Source: Candidatus Parcubacteria bacterium | Lineage (GTDB): Bacteria > Patescibacteriota > Saccharimonadia > Saccharimonadales > Saccharimonadaceae | Assembly (NCBI GenBank): GCA_023432445.1 | Contig: JAEYUP010000001.1 | Location: 558,001-622,000 of the forward strand | Direction of reading: 5' to 3' | Length of the DNA: 64,000 nt | Shown: positions 24,769 to 32,102 of the stretch, piece by piece | How positions within the stretch are numbered: the stretch's first letter is position 1 | Layout: each line of letters begins with the position of its first letter | The notes under the pieces: generated by a model | Databases searched by the model: none | Told to the model about the DNA's origin: nothing | What the model saw: the letters and a program-made list of their open reading frames with translations, nothing else | Translations under genes and position numbers: made by a program

Positions 24769-25479
24769 ATGAGTGGTTCGGAGGGTAGTTACGTCGTACC
24801 ACCGCTTATTGCGGCGGCTCACGAGTTGAAAGCGCCTTTGGCGTTAATGCGCCAGCTGGCTCTTTCACTTCAAGACGAGACACTTTCGCTTGAAATGCGT
24901 CGACGACTGCAGGACCAGATCGCTCTAACGAGTGAACGATCCCTAAGGTTAACGACTAATTTAACCAAGATGGCTCGACTGCAGGACGCTTTGTTCGAAA
25001 TGGAGCCTATTAATCCAGAACAGATGTGCCGGGATGTAGTAGCAGAGCTAACGCCGCTGTTTGAGGCTTATGGAAGAACGGTCGGTGTTCATGAGCGACG
25101 ACATCCGCTGCTATTGGTGGCAAACCGCGATTTACTGCGACGGATTTTACTTAGTTTTACTGAAAACGCTTTGCATTACAGTCAACCGGGTACTGCGGTT
25201 GATCTTCAAATAAAGGCCTTAAAGAGTGCTGGCGTGGTTCGTATCGGCGTGCGCGACTATGGACCAGCGCTGTCTAGTGCTATGTGGCGTCAGCTACAAG
25301 ACAGGCTTGAGGTAGCGCCTCAGTCGGTTAACGCCCGGCCGGAGAGCAGTGGACTAGGACTTTATATAGCCAGCCAATTTGCCGATGTTATGCAGGGTAA
25401 GATTGGGGCGATCCGACATCGGGACGGAGCGACATTCTATGTTGATCTGCCGGCGTCGCATCAGTTGCAGCTAGTATGA
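24769..25479 (+). CDS. Cytoplasmic histidine kinase without sensor domain
   Basis: 236 residues consisting only of a dimerisation/phosphoacceptor helix with H-box AAHELKAPLALMRQ (His ~20) and an ATPase domain. The N-box (FTENALHYS) and G2 box (SSGLGLYIA) are good. The G1 box is degenerate (RDYGPALSS, lacking the second Gly of DxGxG), so ATP binding may be altered. No membrane or PAS sensor is present. It overlaps the receiver at 25476 by 4 nt, forming a two-component pair. The signal could be delivered by a partner protein. Confidence 0.85.
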   Translation: MSGSEGSYVVPPLIAAAHELKAPLALMRQLALSLQDETLSLEMRRRLQDQIALTSERSLRLTTNLTKMARLQDALFEMEPINPEQMCRDVVAELTPLFEAYGRTVGVHERRHPLLLVANRDLLRRILLSFTENALHYSQPGTAVDLQIKALKSAGVVRIGVRDYGPALSSAMWRQLQDRLEVAPQSVNARPESSGLGLYIASQFADVMQGKIGAIRHRDGATFYVDLPASHQLQLV

Positions 25480-25838
25480 CTCACGTGCTTTTGATAGAAG
25501 ACGACCGCTGGCTAGCCGAACTTGAAGCCCGGGTACTGGATAATGCAGGCTACACTGTATCAATGGCGGCTAACGCCTTGGAGGCGGTGGACAAAGTCGA
25601 TGAATCTCTGCCTGACGTCATAATTGCCGATGTGTTGATGGCTGGTTCGACTATTTTCCCTTTGCTGCACGAGCTCCAGTCATATTCGGATACCTATAAA
25701 ATACCGGTGGTATTATGTACGAACATTGCCGAACAGTTTAGCCTGGAAACTTTAGGCTCGTACGGCGTGCGTCGGATCGTCGACAAATCAGTCATGGAGC
25801 CGGCCGATATCGTTGCGGCCGTAAAGGCAGTACTATGA
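25476..25838 (+). CDS. Single-domain response regulator paired with kinase
   Basis: 120-residue receiver: IEDDRW acidic pair, phospho-acceptor Asp in IIADVLM (~52), Thr in CTNI and Lys in VDKSV. No output domain. Both ends overlap their neighbours (kinase upstream, recO downstream), so the three genes are translationally coupled. Output must act through protein contacts, or it may be a phosphate sink. Confidence 0.88.
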   Translation: MTHVLLIEDDRWLAELEARVLDNAGYTVSMAANALEAVDKVDESLPDVIIADVLMAGSTIFPLLHELQSYSDTYKIPVVLCTNIAEQFSLETLGSYGVRRIVDKSVMEPADIVAAVKAVL

Positions 25839-26512
25839 GCGTGAATCGTACGCGCGCGATCGTGTTACGTCGGACCAACTATGGTGAAGCCGACCGGATA
25901 CTTCAGTTCATCACACCAGAGGGCCGGCGGTCCGCTATGGCCCGCGGCGTTAGACGTGAGAAGAGCAAGCTGGCTGGCGGCATAGAGCTTTTTGCGGTTA
26001 GCGACATTGTATTGACGAAAGGTAAGGGTGAGCTAGATATTCTGACATCAGCTCAACTGGTTCATTTTTATCGGCATATTTTAGATGACTATGACCGACT
26101 ACAGTTTGGTTACGCGGTAGTTAAGTTGGTGACGCGCGCTTCAGAAACGGTTGACGAAGCGGAGTGGTTTGACCTGCTGCAAGAAGTATTTGCCGGGCTG
26201 GACGTCGCCTCCATACCTTTGACGATGATCGAGGCTTGGTTTTACCTGCGGTATTCGGCATTACTGGGGCACGAGTTAAGCCTGGAAAGAGACGTTACCG
26301 ACGCCAAGCTTGAGCAAGACTTAGTGTACCGCTATGACGTCGGTGAAAAAGGGTTTGCCATTAATCCTAACGGCGAGGTGACTGGCGACCATATAAAACT
26401 GATGAGGCTACTTTCTAGCCGTTCATTGTCTGTATTAGTACAGGTAGGAGGAGTCGGCGAGTTGTTGCCGACCTGTGCGCATATCGCCCGGGTGCATGCG
26501 TCGGTAGATTAG
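25835..26512 (+). CDS. recO: DNA repair protein RecO
   Basis: 225-residue mediator that loads RecA at gaps in the RecFOR pathway. The N-terminal OB fold carries the family pattern RAIVLRRTNYGEADRILQF and RGVRREKSKLAGGIE (residues ~5-55). The rest is helical, with no zinc cysteine cluster except scattered residues. It overlaps the receiver gene by 4 nt and is followed by a terminator. Confidence 0.9.
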   Translation: MSVNRTRAIVLRRTNYGEADRILQFITPEGRRSAMARGVRREKSKLAGGIELFAVSDIVLTKGKGELDILTSAQLVHFYRHILDDYDRLQFGYAVVKLVTRASETVDEAEWFDLLQEVFAGLDVASIPLTMIEAWFYLRYSALLGHELSLERDVTDAKLEQDLVYRYDVGEKGFAINPNGEVTGDHIKLMRLLSSRSLSVLVQVGGVGELLPTCAHIARVHASVD

Positions 26513-26525
26513 TCGGAAATTTAAT

Positions 26526-26552
26526 GGGACCCTCTTACGCGGGGTCCCTTTA
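26526..26552 (+). terminator. Bidirectional terminator after recO
   Basis: 7-bp G/C-rich stem (26526-26532 with 26542-26548) followed by TTT. It lies between convergent genes and can serve both. Confidence 0.7.
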
Positions 26553-26555
26553 CGG

Positions 26556-27275
26556 TCAGATATGCTTCCGACGGAGTTTCTTGCTGGAGCGCTTCTCAAG
26601 CCAGTTGCTGATCTCGAAGGCGGTTTGGGGCAGGTAGTACAGCGCCTTTGCTAGAACTCGCTTGTCCCGACGCAACTCGCTTGCCACGAACATCTCGTAG
26701 ATGCTCTTGTCTGGCCGGCGGTCATAAGCTGCACAGGCTTTGAGGTACTGGAACATGGCGTTCATGTACCATTGCCAGTTTCGGCTGTCGTCCTTGATGG
26801 CACTGAACTTATCCAGTGAAAGACGGGCGTGGTGATAGGCGACATCGTACTCTCGCAGGCCCATGTAGATCCTGCTTTGCAGCATATCTACTAGGGCCTC
26901 CCTGTTAGGGTCACCAGCATGAGCCTTGATGATCGCCGGCAATCTGAGTTGAGCATCCTCGTACTTGCCGAGACGAATCTCCATGAGAGCAACATCTCTT
27001 TCGGCGTCACCTCCAATCTTCTGGTTGAAGTCCGGATGTCTTTTCAGGCGCCGCCTAGACTCCTCAAGGTGAGGGTGCAGTAAAAGCGTCTCGGCTAGAA
27101 AGACTTGGTAGTGCACACCAATCTTGGCCGTCTGACCTGCGTCTTCTGCGTCGATCAAATGTAGCGTGCCTTTGAAGCGAGCGACTTCCGGGTCTCCGTT
27201 GTTGATTAGAGACGCCAGCTCCTTAACCAACTCCTCGCCACCAGGCAAGTAAGTCGGTTCTGTCGGTAGGTTCAT
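26556..27275 (-). CDS. Hypothetical helical-repeat (TPR-like) protein
   Basis: 239 residues from ATG 27275, which has an SD (GAAGGGAG) at proper spacing; a GTG at 27281 is the alternative. The sequence is highly helical, with repeated patterns of alternating aromatic and Ala/Leu positions (KYEDAQLRLPAIIKAHAGD, EYDVAYHHARLSLDKF) reminiscent of tetratricopeptide repeats. No catalytic motif, no membrane segment. It has its own promoter, so it is a free-standing gene. Function unknown. Confidence 0.72.
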   Translation of the reverse strand: MNLPTEPTYLPGGEELVKELASLINNGDPEVARFKGTLHLIDAEDAGQTAKIGVHYQVFLAETLLLHPHLEESRRRLKRHPDFNQKIGGDAERDVALMEIRLGKYEDAQLRLPAIIKAHAGDPNREALVDMLQSRIYMGLREYDVAYHHARLSLDKFSAIKDDSRNWQWYMNAMFQYLKACAAYDRRPDKSIYEMFVASELRRDKRVLAKALYYLPQTAFEISNWLEKRSSKKLRRKHI

Positions 27276-27313
27276 CACCACTCCCTTCGTAGTCGATGTG
27301 GGTGAATCTTTCT

Positions 27314-27342
27314 ATTATATCACAATTGGTCAAAATATTCAA
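27314..27342 (-). promoter_or_regulatory. Promoter TTGAAT-N17-TATAAT (TGA extended)
   Basis: On the minus strand the -35 TTGAAT (27342-27337), 17-bp spacer and TATAAT (27319-27314) with an upstream TGA precede a ~40-nt leader and SD of the TPR-like gene. Confidence 0.65.
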
Positions 27343-27369
27343 GTTCAGAGGTGTGGTTAGCGCTCGATA

Positions 27370-27378
27370 TGATATAAT
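27370..27378 (+). promoter_or_regulatory. Extended -10 (TGA-TATAAT) for glyS
   Basis: TGATATAAT ends 9 nt before ATG 27388 with no SD. Predicted leaderless. Confidence 0.7.
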
Positions 27379-27387
27379 ACGTCCAAT

Positions 27388-28677
27388 ATGGCAGAACAAA
27401 ACAACATGGAAAATATCGTTAGCCTGACGAAGCGTCGTGGCTTTATTTACCCCGGTTCGGACGTCTATGGTGGTCTAAGCGGAACCTGGGACTACGGTCC
27501 ACTTGGCGTACAGCTAAAGCGGAACATCATGAACCTGTGGTGGAAGATGTTTGTCGACGAGCGCGAGGACATGCACGGCATTGACGCGGCTATTTTGATG
27601 AACCAAAAAGTCTGGCAGGCGAGTGGACATGTCGATACGTTTACCGACCCTCTAGTCGAGTGTGGTGAGTGCCATGCTCGTTTTCGGGCCGACAAGATCG
27701 ACACCGCAAAGTGCCCTAGTTGCGGCAAAGAAGCTACTTTCGGCGAAGCTCGTCAGTTCAATATGATGTTCTCAACGACTGTTGGCCCTGTGGCCGACGA
27801 CGCCTCTATCAGCTACCTGCGTCCAGAGACAGCCCAGGGAATTTTCACAAACTACATGAATGTAGTCGACACGCTATATCCAGATCTACCGTTTGGTTTG
27901 GCCCAGCAGGGTAAGGCCTTTCGCAATGAAATCAGCCCGCGTGACTTTATATTCCGTTCACGTGAATTTGAACAAATGGAGATTGAATACTTTGTTGATC
28001 CAGCCAAGTGGGAGGAAGCTTTCGAGCACTGGCGCCAGCAGGTTTGGCGTTGGACACAGGCGCTTGGTCTGCCCGATGAAATGGTGCACGAGCTAGAAGT
28101 ACCCGAGAGCGAGCGAGCACACTATTCGAAGCGAACAATCGATTTTGAGTTTGATTTCCCGATCGGCCGCGAGGAGCTACTCGGTTTGGCATACCGTACC
28201 GACTTTGATCTCGGCAATATCCAGCGAGTCAGTGGCAAGAACATGGAGTACACAATTAAGGGTACGAACACAAAATTTATCCCGCATGTTATAGAGCCAT
28301 CATTTGGTGTCGAACGCGCCGTGATGGCCGTTCTGACCGCCGCCTACCGCGAAGACGAAGTGAACGGCGAGAAGCGAATTTACCTAGCTCTTCCTGAGCA
28401 CCTTGCGCCGGTTCGCTATGCGGTTTCGCCTCTGGTGCGCAACAAACCCGAGTTGGTCGCCAAAGCCCGCGAAGTCTACGACCTCCTGAAGAAGAAGTAC
28501 GGCGCCGTGATGTGGGACGACAACGGCAACATCGGTAAGCGCTACCGCCGCCAGGACGAGATTGGTACGCCTTACTGCGTGGTGATCGATTTCGAGACCC
28601 TAGAGGGCGAAGGAACGGTGACTGTGCGTAATCGCGACACCACAGAACAAACTCGAAAAACCGTCGACGAGATTTAA
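27388..28677 (+). CDS. glyS: Glycine-tRNA ligase, homodimeric (alpha2) type
   Basis: 429-residue class II synthetase of the single-chain alpha2 type, not the glyQ/glyS tetramer. The N-terminus MENIVSLTKRRGFIYPGSDVYGG is family-typical. A zinc-binding CxxC pair set (ECGEC and CPSCG, ~residues 91-113) follows. Motif 2 (FRNEISPRDFIFRSREFEQME), motif 3 (PSFGVERAVMAVL) and a C-terminal anticodon domain are visible. Slightly short but complete. Leaderless promoter; probably monocistronic. Confidence 0.95.
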   Translation: MAEQNNMENIVSLTKRRGFIYPGSDVYGGLSGTWDYGPLGVQLKRNIMNLWWKMFVDEREDMHGIDAAILMNQKVWQASGHVDTFTDPLVECGECHARFRADKIDTAKCPSCGKEATFGEARQFNMMFSTTVGPVADDASISYLRPETAQGIFTNYMNVVDTLYPDLPFGLAQQGKAFRNEISPRDFIFRSREFEQMEIEYFVDPAKWEEAFEHWRQQVWRWTQALGLPDEMVHELEVPESERAHYSKRTIDFEFDFPIGREELLGLAYRTDFDLGNIQRVSGKNMEYTIKGTNTKFIPHVIEPSFGVERAVMAVLTAAYREDEVNGEKRIYLALPEHLAPVRYAVSPLVRNKPELVAKAREVYDLLKKKYGAVMWDDNGNIGKRYRRQDEIGTPYCVVIDFETLEGEGTVTVRNRDTTEQTRKTVDEI

Positions 28678-28698
28678 CCTTTTTTAATATAATTGCGT

Positions 28699-28704
28699 TA
28701 TAAT
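28699..28704 (+). promoter_or_regulatory. -10 box (TATAAT) for pilin-like gene
   Basis: Consensus TATAAT ends 9 nt before ATG 28714, which excludes a TTG at 28693 as start. Confidence 0.6.
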
Positions 28705-28713
28705 GAAATCACT

Positions 28714-29850
28714 ATGACAGGGTGGACGGGTCGAGAGTTGCTGAAGAACCGTGGGTTTACGGTCGTCGAAGTACTTATTGTCGTTGCCGTCATCGGTGTC
28801 CTGGCAGCAGTGACTTTGGTTAGTTATGGGGCAGTGGTGAATATCGCAAAAGATGCAAGCTTAAAGTCTGATCTTCAGAGGTTGGCAGACGAGCTGAAGT
28901 TGGAGTCACTTGATACTGGCCTTATACCTATTGGCGGCGCTACATCGTCACTGACTGGTGACTCCACGATTTTACCGGGCGTGTCCTTGTCTCCGGCTGT
29001 GGATGCGTATGACCTGACAGGTACCAATCTTTTCTACTGTGCGGGACCAATAAATGGCTCCCAGGAGTTTGGTCTATTCGCAAAGGGCACTTCAGGAAAG
29101 ATATTCTCCATTCGCTCTAACCAAGCTGTAAAAGAGTTGCCCGAAGGGCACCCGATGTCCCATTCGGGGTGTACCGCAATTGGTTTTTCGGCTCCGTATA
29201 CCTGGTCGTACGGTTATAATCCCAATGATCAGTACAAGTGGTTTGCGTGGGCGAACGGATCGGCAGAAATAATAACTAATCTTGCAACAAATCCTAGCGC
29301 AGAAGGTTCGGGTGGATGGCTCTCGAACAATGGTGCGATTTATCCAGTGTCATACTCTACTACTGTAAAAAGGACGGGCTCACGCGCTATTCAGTCGAGC
29401 AACCTGGGCGCATCTACTGTTCTCTTGTCTGTTTATGCTCCAGGAGCGCCAGATGGTAACGGTATTGTTGTTTCGTCTGGTGGAAACTACATGGCCTCAG
29501 TATACGTGAGGGCAGAGGTCTCTGCGCAGGCCAGATTGGGGGCACAGAGCCGAAGTGGTGGAGTATGGAGTACGGTAAACTATGGAGAGTTTGTGCCAGT
29601 TTCAGCCAATGAATGGGTGCGCGTGAGTCATACGGTGGATATCCCTGGTAACGCAGACAGAGTGCGACACATTCTCACTGTTCATGCTCTCGTATCTCAG
29701 CCTGCTGGTACGAAGGCGTATGCAGATGACATGATGTTCACAGCAGGAACGACTCAGTGGCTTTTTAGGCAAGGTGGCTTCAATGGTTGGACATGGAACG
29801 GGACCGCTCACGCGTCGACTTCTAACGGACCCGGTCAAGCTTTTAATTGA
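28714..29850 (+). CDS. Type IV pilin-like protein with large C-terminal domain
   Basis: 378 residues. A short leader ends in a prepilin peptidase site (KNRG/FTVVEVLIV, Glu at +5 present) and the standard pilin hydrophobic helix follows. The remainder is much longer than a normal pilin. Residues ~70-165 look pilin-globular. From ~195 a segment beginning NLATNPSAEGSGGW has a beta-rich pattern like carbohydrate-binding (CBM4/9-type) modules. Likely a tip or adhesin-type minor pilin involved in surface or host-cell contact, though this is inference. No pilus assembly genes are adjacent. Confidence 0.82.
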   Translation: MTGWTGRELLKNRGFTVVEVLIVVAVIGVLAAVTLVSYGAVVNIAKDASLKSDLQRLADELKLESLDTGLIPIGGATSSLTGDSTILPGVSLSPAVDAYDLTGTNLFYCAGPINGSQEFGLFAKGTSGKIFSIRSNQAVKELPEGHPMSHSGCTAIGFSAPYTWSYGYNPNDQYKWFAWANGSAEIITNLATNPSAEGSGGWLSNNGAIYPVSYSTTVKRTGSRAIQSSNLGASTVLLSVYAPGAPDGNGIVVSSGGNYMASVYVRAEVSAQARLGAQSRSGGVWSTVNYGEFVPVSANEWVRVSHTVDIPGNADRVRHILTVHALVSQPAGTKAYADDMMFTAGTTQWLFRQGGFNGWTWNGTAHASTSNGPGQAFN

Positions 29851-29903
29851 TGCCGAGTTGAGCTTTTCTAATTACGTGACTTCTTGGAACGGCACTAAAG
29901 TAG

Positions 29904-29909
29904 TAGAAT
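29904..29909 (+). promoter_or_regulatory. Possible -10 box (TAGAAT) before RNase H gene
   Basis: TAGAAT ends 7 nt before ATG 29917, consistent with the leaderless pattern; a weak AGGA lies between. Low confidence. Confidence 0.35.
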
Positions 29910-29916
29910 AGTAGGA

Positions 29917-30336
29917 ATGATTATTTATTATACAGACGGCAGCGCCAGTCCTAACCCTGGTCCAGGCGGGTTTTCGGTTATAAAGAACGGCGTGCCGCAC
30001 ATCTTGGGGAGTGAAGAAGGCGACACGACTAACATCCGCATGGAGGGCAAGGCGATTTTGGCGGCGCTCAAGGATTCCAATGGCGAGCACGCGGAAATCT
30101 TTACAGATAGTGAATTTTGGATTAACGTCATCACCAAATGGGCACCGGGCTGGGAGGCTAAAGGCTGGAAAAAGAAGGGTGGTGAGATCAAGAACCTGGA
30201 TATCGTTCAGGAAGTTTACCCGCTTTACAAAGAATCGAATGCGACCTTGACCTGGGTGCGTGGGCATGAGGGAGACGAAGGCAACGAGCTGGCGGACGAG
30301 TGGGCGAACAAAGCGCGCGAAGGCGTTCGGATCTAA
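29917..30336 (+). CDS. Ribonuclease HI-like protein
   Basis: 139 residues with the four-acid RNase H active site: Asp in YTDGSASPNPGPGG (residue 6), Glu in NIRMEGKAI, Asp in FTDSEFW and Asp in NELADEWAN. It cleaves RNA in RNA-DNA hybrids (R-loops, Okazaki primers). The basic-protrusion region is short (KGWKKKGGEIKNL). All catalytic positions are intact, so it should be active. The symbol rnhA is plausible, but the sequence could also be a general RNase H fold enzyme. Confidence 0.9.
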   Translation: MIIYYTDGSASPNPGPGGFSVIKNGVPHILGSEEGDTTNIRMEGKAILAALKDSNGEHAEIFTDSEFWINVITKWAPGWEAKGWKKKGGEIKNLDIVQEVYPLYKESNATLTWVRGHEGDEGNELADEWANKAREGVRI

Positions 30337-30395
30337 CTAGACGTGCCGCTTATGGTTGCGCTGTTTTTCGCTGCGTTGTAGTCTAGAACATACTT

Positions 30396-31058
30396 ATGGA
30401 AGAGCGCATAATTCAGGTCGGCAATTTTTTGATAGAGAGACCGGATGAAATTCCCGCACCGCTTCAGCTGCGTAAGATAGCTGCGACTGCGATGGCGATT
30501 GTGGGTAACAACCAAGGCTTTAAATCGCTACCAAGGACAACTCGTATAGAGCCGGTTCGCATGTGGTCGGATATAGACGTCCGCCGTGAAGGTGAAGATG
30601 CTACAGAGTACTCGGTTGTATCTGGTCGTTTTGCAAGGCGTCCGGCGCGCATAGCCGTACACCCTCATAACGGGCACGAGTATATAGAGGAATATGGACC
30701 TTGGACGATGTGTTATCGTCAGCTCGAACAGTTCACGGATATGGACGGTAGCTGGTCAACCGGAACGCTCAGTGAGTATCGATTCGAATGGGAGTCAGAT
30801 AGAGTGTTGCGCTCAGAAGTCAGAGTTGCCGAGATACCATCCGTTGACGCTGAGGAAATAGCGGCGGCCAGTCAAGTAGCTGATGAGCTAGTCACCGCCG
30901 GCCTGATAAATGACGCGATAGATCACCTAGATACAATGTCTACCAGGCCTTCGGCAAGTGGTAGGTACTTTGTGACGAAATACGATGCCGAGAGGTTGCT
31001 TCGCGAATTCCGTCGCCGAAATAGAGGCGAGGATGGGATTGTTGCCGAGGCCGCCTAA
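30396..31058 (+). CDS. Hypothetical protein
   Basis: 220 residues, soluble, charged, no recognisable family. The central region has several conserved-looking aromatic and acidic positions (HPHNGHEYIEEYGPW, SEYRFEWESDRV) suggesting a beta-rich fold. The C-terminal third is helical and acidic, then basic (LLREFRRRNRG). A weak -10 (TAGAAC) is 6 nt upstream of the ATG. It lies just before the DUF4868 gene, separated by about 40 nt with its own -10, so a shared function is possible but unproven. It has no transmembrane segments and is not a KwaA-like protein. Confidence 0.65.
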   Translation: MEERIIQVGNFLIERPDEIPAPLQLRKIAATAMAIVGNNQGFKSLPRTTRIEPVRMWSDIDVRREGEDATEYSVVSGRFARRPARIAVHPHNGHEYIEEYGPWTMCYRQLEQFTDMDGSWSTGTLSEYRFEWESDRVLRSEVRVAEIPSVDAEEIAAASQVADELVTAGLINDAIDHLDTMSTRPSASGRYFVTKYDAERLLREFRRRNRGEDGIVAEAA

Positions 31059-31099
31059 AGGTACAATAGAGACTGTTGTTTTTAAAAGAAAGATACTAC

Positions 31100-32089
31100 A
31101 TGGACCCAAAAGAGACCCGTGAAACTACTGATATTTTCCAATGGGCGAACTCCACCGACGCTGTTAAAAAAGAGCTGAGGGTCGAGTTCTTTTTGTTCAA
31201 CCGAAACTATACGCCTTTTTCTACTAAGATTGCGGACGAACTCGATACACAGATAAGTGCGTTGTTTTTATATGACGTGCTGAACGATGTGAACCTTGGG
31301 GCGGGGACGGGAATGTCGGTGCGAGACTACGAACTTTCCGAGGCGGAAGAGAACGTTTTGCTGAGGACTGAGCTGGAAAAGGTTGGGCGAGCTGAGACGT
31401 TGATTCACTTGATCGAGCACGAGCGCCAAGACATTGCCGAGTTTAGCGACCAAGAGCATGAGTTCAAGCGCATGAAGGGGATAGTGGCGCGTTTCAGTCG
31501 CGCTGATGGCACTGGCGTGTTCTACGTCATCAAACAGGTGAGTGTCGGACAGACGCTGAACGGCGCAACCGCCTGGGAATTCCAAGACGGGGCGTTCCGA
31601 GGTTTCCGTCCTGAGTTTGGCTGGAAGGTGCCGGCGGACAACCAGGTGGTGATCATCGACAAGGACATTTTCATTTTTAACCAGGGCAAGTTTGAGAGGC
31701 TATTTAACTACGAGTTTAAGAAGCAGCTGCTGGCGGACCAGAAAGTGGCTGAGATTCAGAAGCAGTACAAGCTGAGTTTTCCTGAGGGGATGGACCTGCA
31801 GGCTTTGGTGATGGAGCGCAAGAAGATTGTTAACAAGTTGCAAAAGCTGGAAGTCGGTGTGGTGACGCAGGACCAGGCGATTGATTATGCTGATACGATG
31901 CAGCTGGAGCTCATGACCGACGATGAGGGAGCGATCATCATTATGGATGGCCACGACCTAGATATGTTCGTGAATCTGATCAACGAAGACTACATCACAA
32001 ATGAGATTACTGGGCGACGCTACGAGATCAAAAGTAAAAAACTGCTTGGCGAACCTGAAGGTGAGCCGCCGCGGGCGATCACAGACTGA
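31100..32089 (+). CDS. DUF4868 (KwaB-like) protein
   Basis: 329 residues from ATG 31100; a TTG at 31076, only 8 nt after a TACAAT box at 31062-31067, is an alternative leaderless start. The middle and C-terminal parts match my recollection of DUF4868: a beta-rich stretch RMKGIVARFSRADG, the block DKDIFIFNQGKFERLFNY, and the ending LINEDYITNEITGRRYEI with a following SKKLL. KwaB of the Kiwa anti-phage system belongs to this family. No KwaA-like four-helix membrane partner is adjacent. A PIF1-like helicase starts 13 nt after the stop. Family call is moderate; the defence role is inference. Confidence 0.62.
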   Translation: MDPKETRETTDIFQWANSTDAVKKELRVEFFLFNRNYTPFSTKIADELDTQISALFLYDVLNDVNLGAGTGMSVRDYELSEAEENVLLRTELEKVGRAETLIHLIEHERQDIAEFSDQEHEFKRMKGIVARFSRADGTGVFYVIKQVSVGQTLNGATAWEFQDGAFRGFRPEFGWKVPADNQVVIIDKDIFIFNQGKFERLFNYEFKKQLLADQKVAEIQKQYKLSFPEGMDLQALVMERKKIVNKLQKLEVGVVTQDQAIDYADTMQLELMTDDEGAIIIMDGHDLDMFVNLINEDYITNEITGRRYEIKSKKLLGEPEGEPPRAITD

Positions 32090-32095
32090 TATAAT
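32087..32095 (+). promoter_or_regulatory. Extended -10 whose TGA is the upstream stop codon
   Basis: TGATATAAT at 32087-32095: the TGA is both the stop of the DUF4868 gene and the extended -10 element for the helicase. The box ends 7 nt before ATG 32103. Confidence 0.65.
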
Positions 32096-32102
32096 AGAGT
32101 AA

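Noticed and set aside
30396..31058. Calling the gene before DUF4868 a KwaA homolog
   Set aside because: KwaA is a multi-helix membrane protein; this product has no membrane helix.
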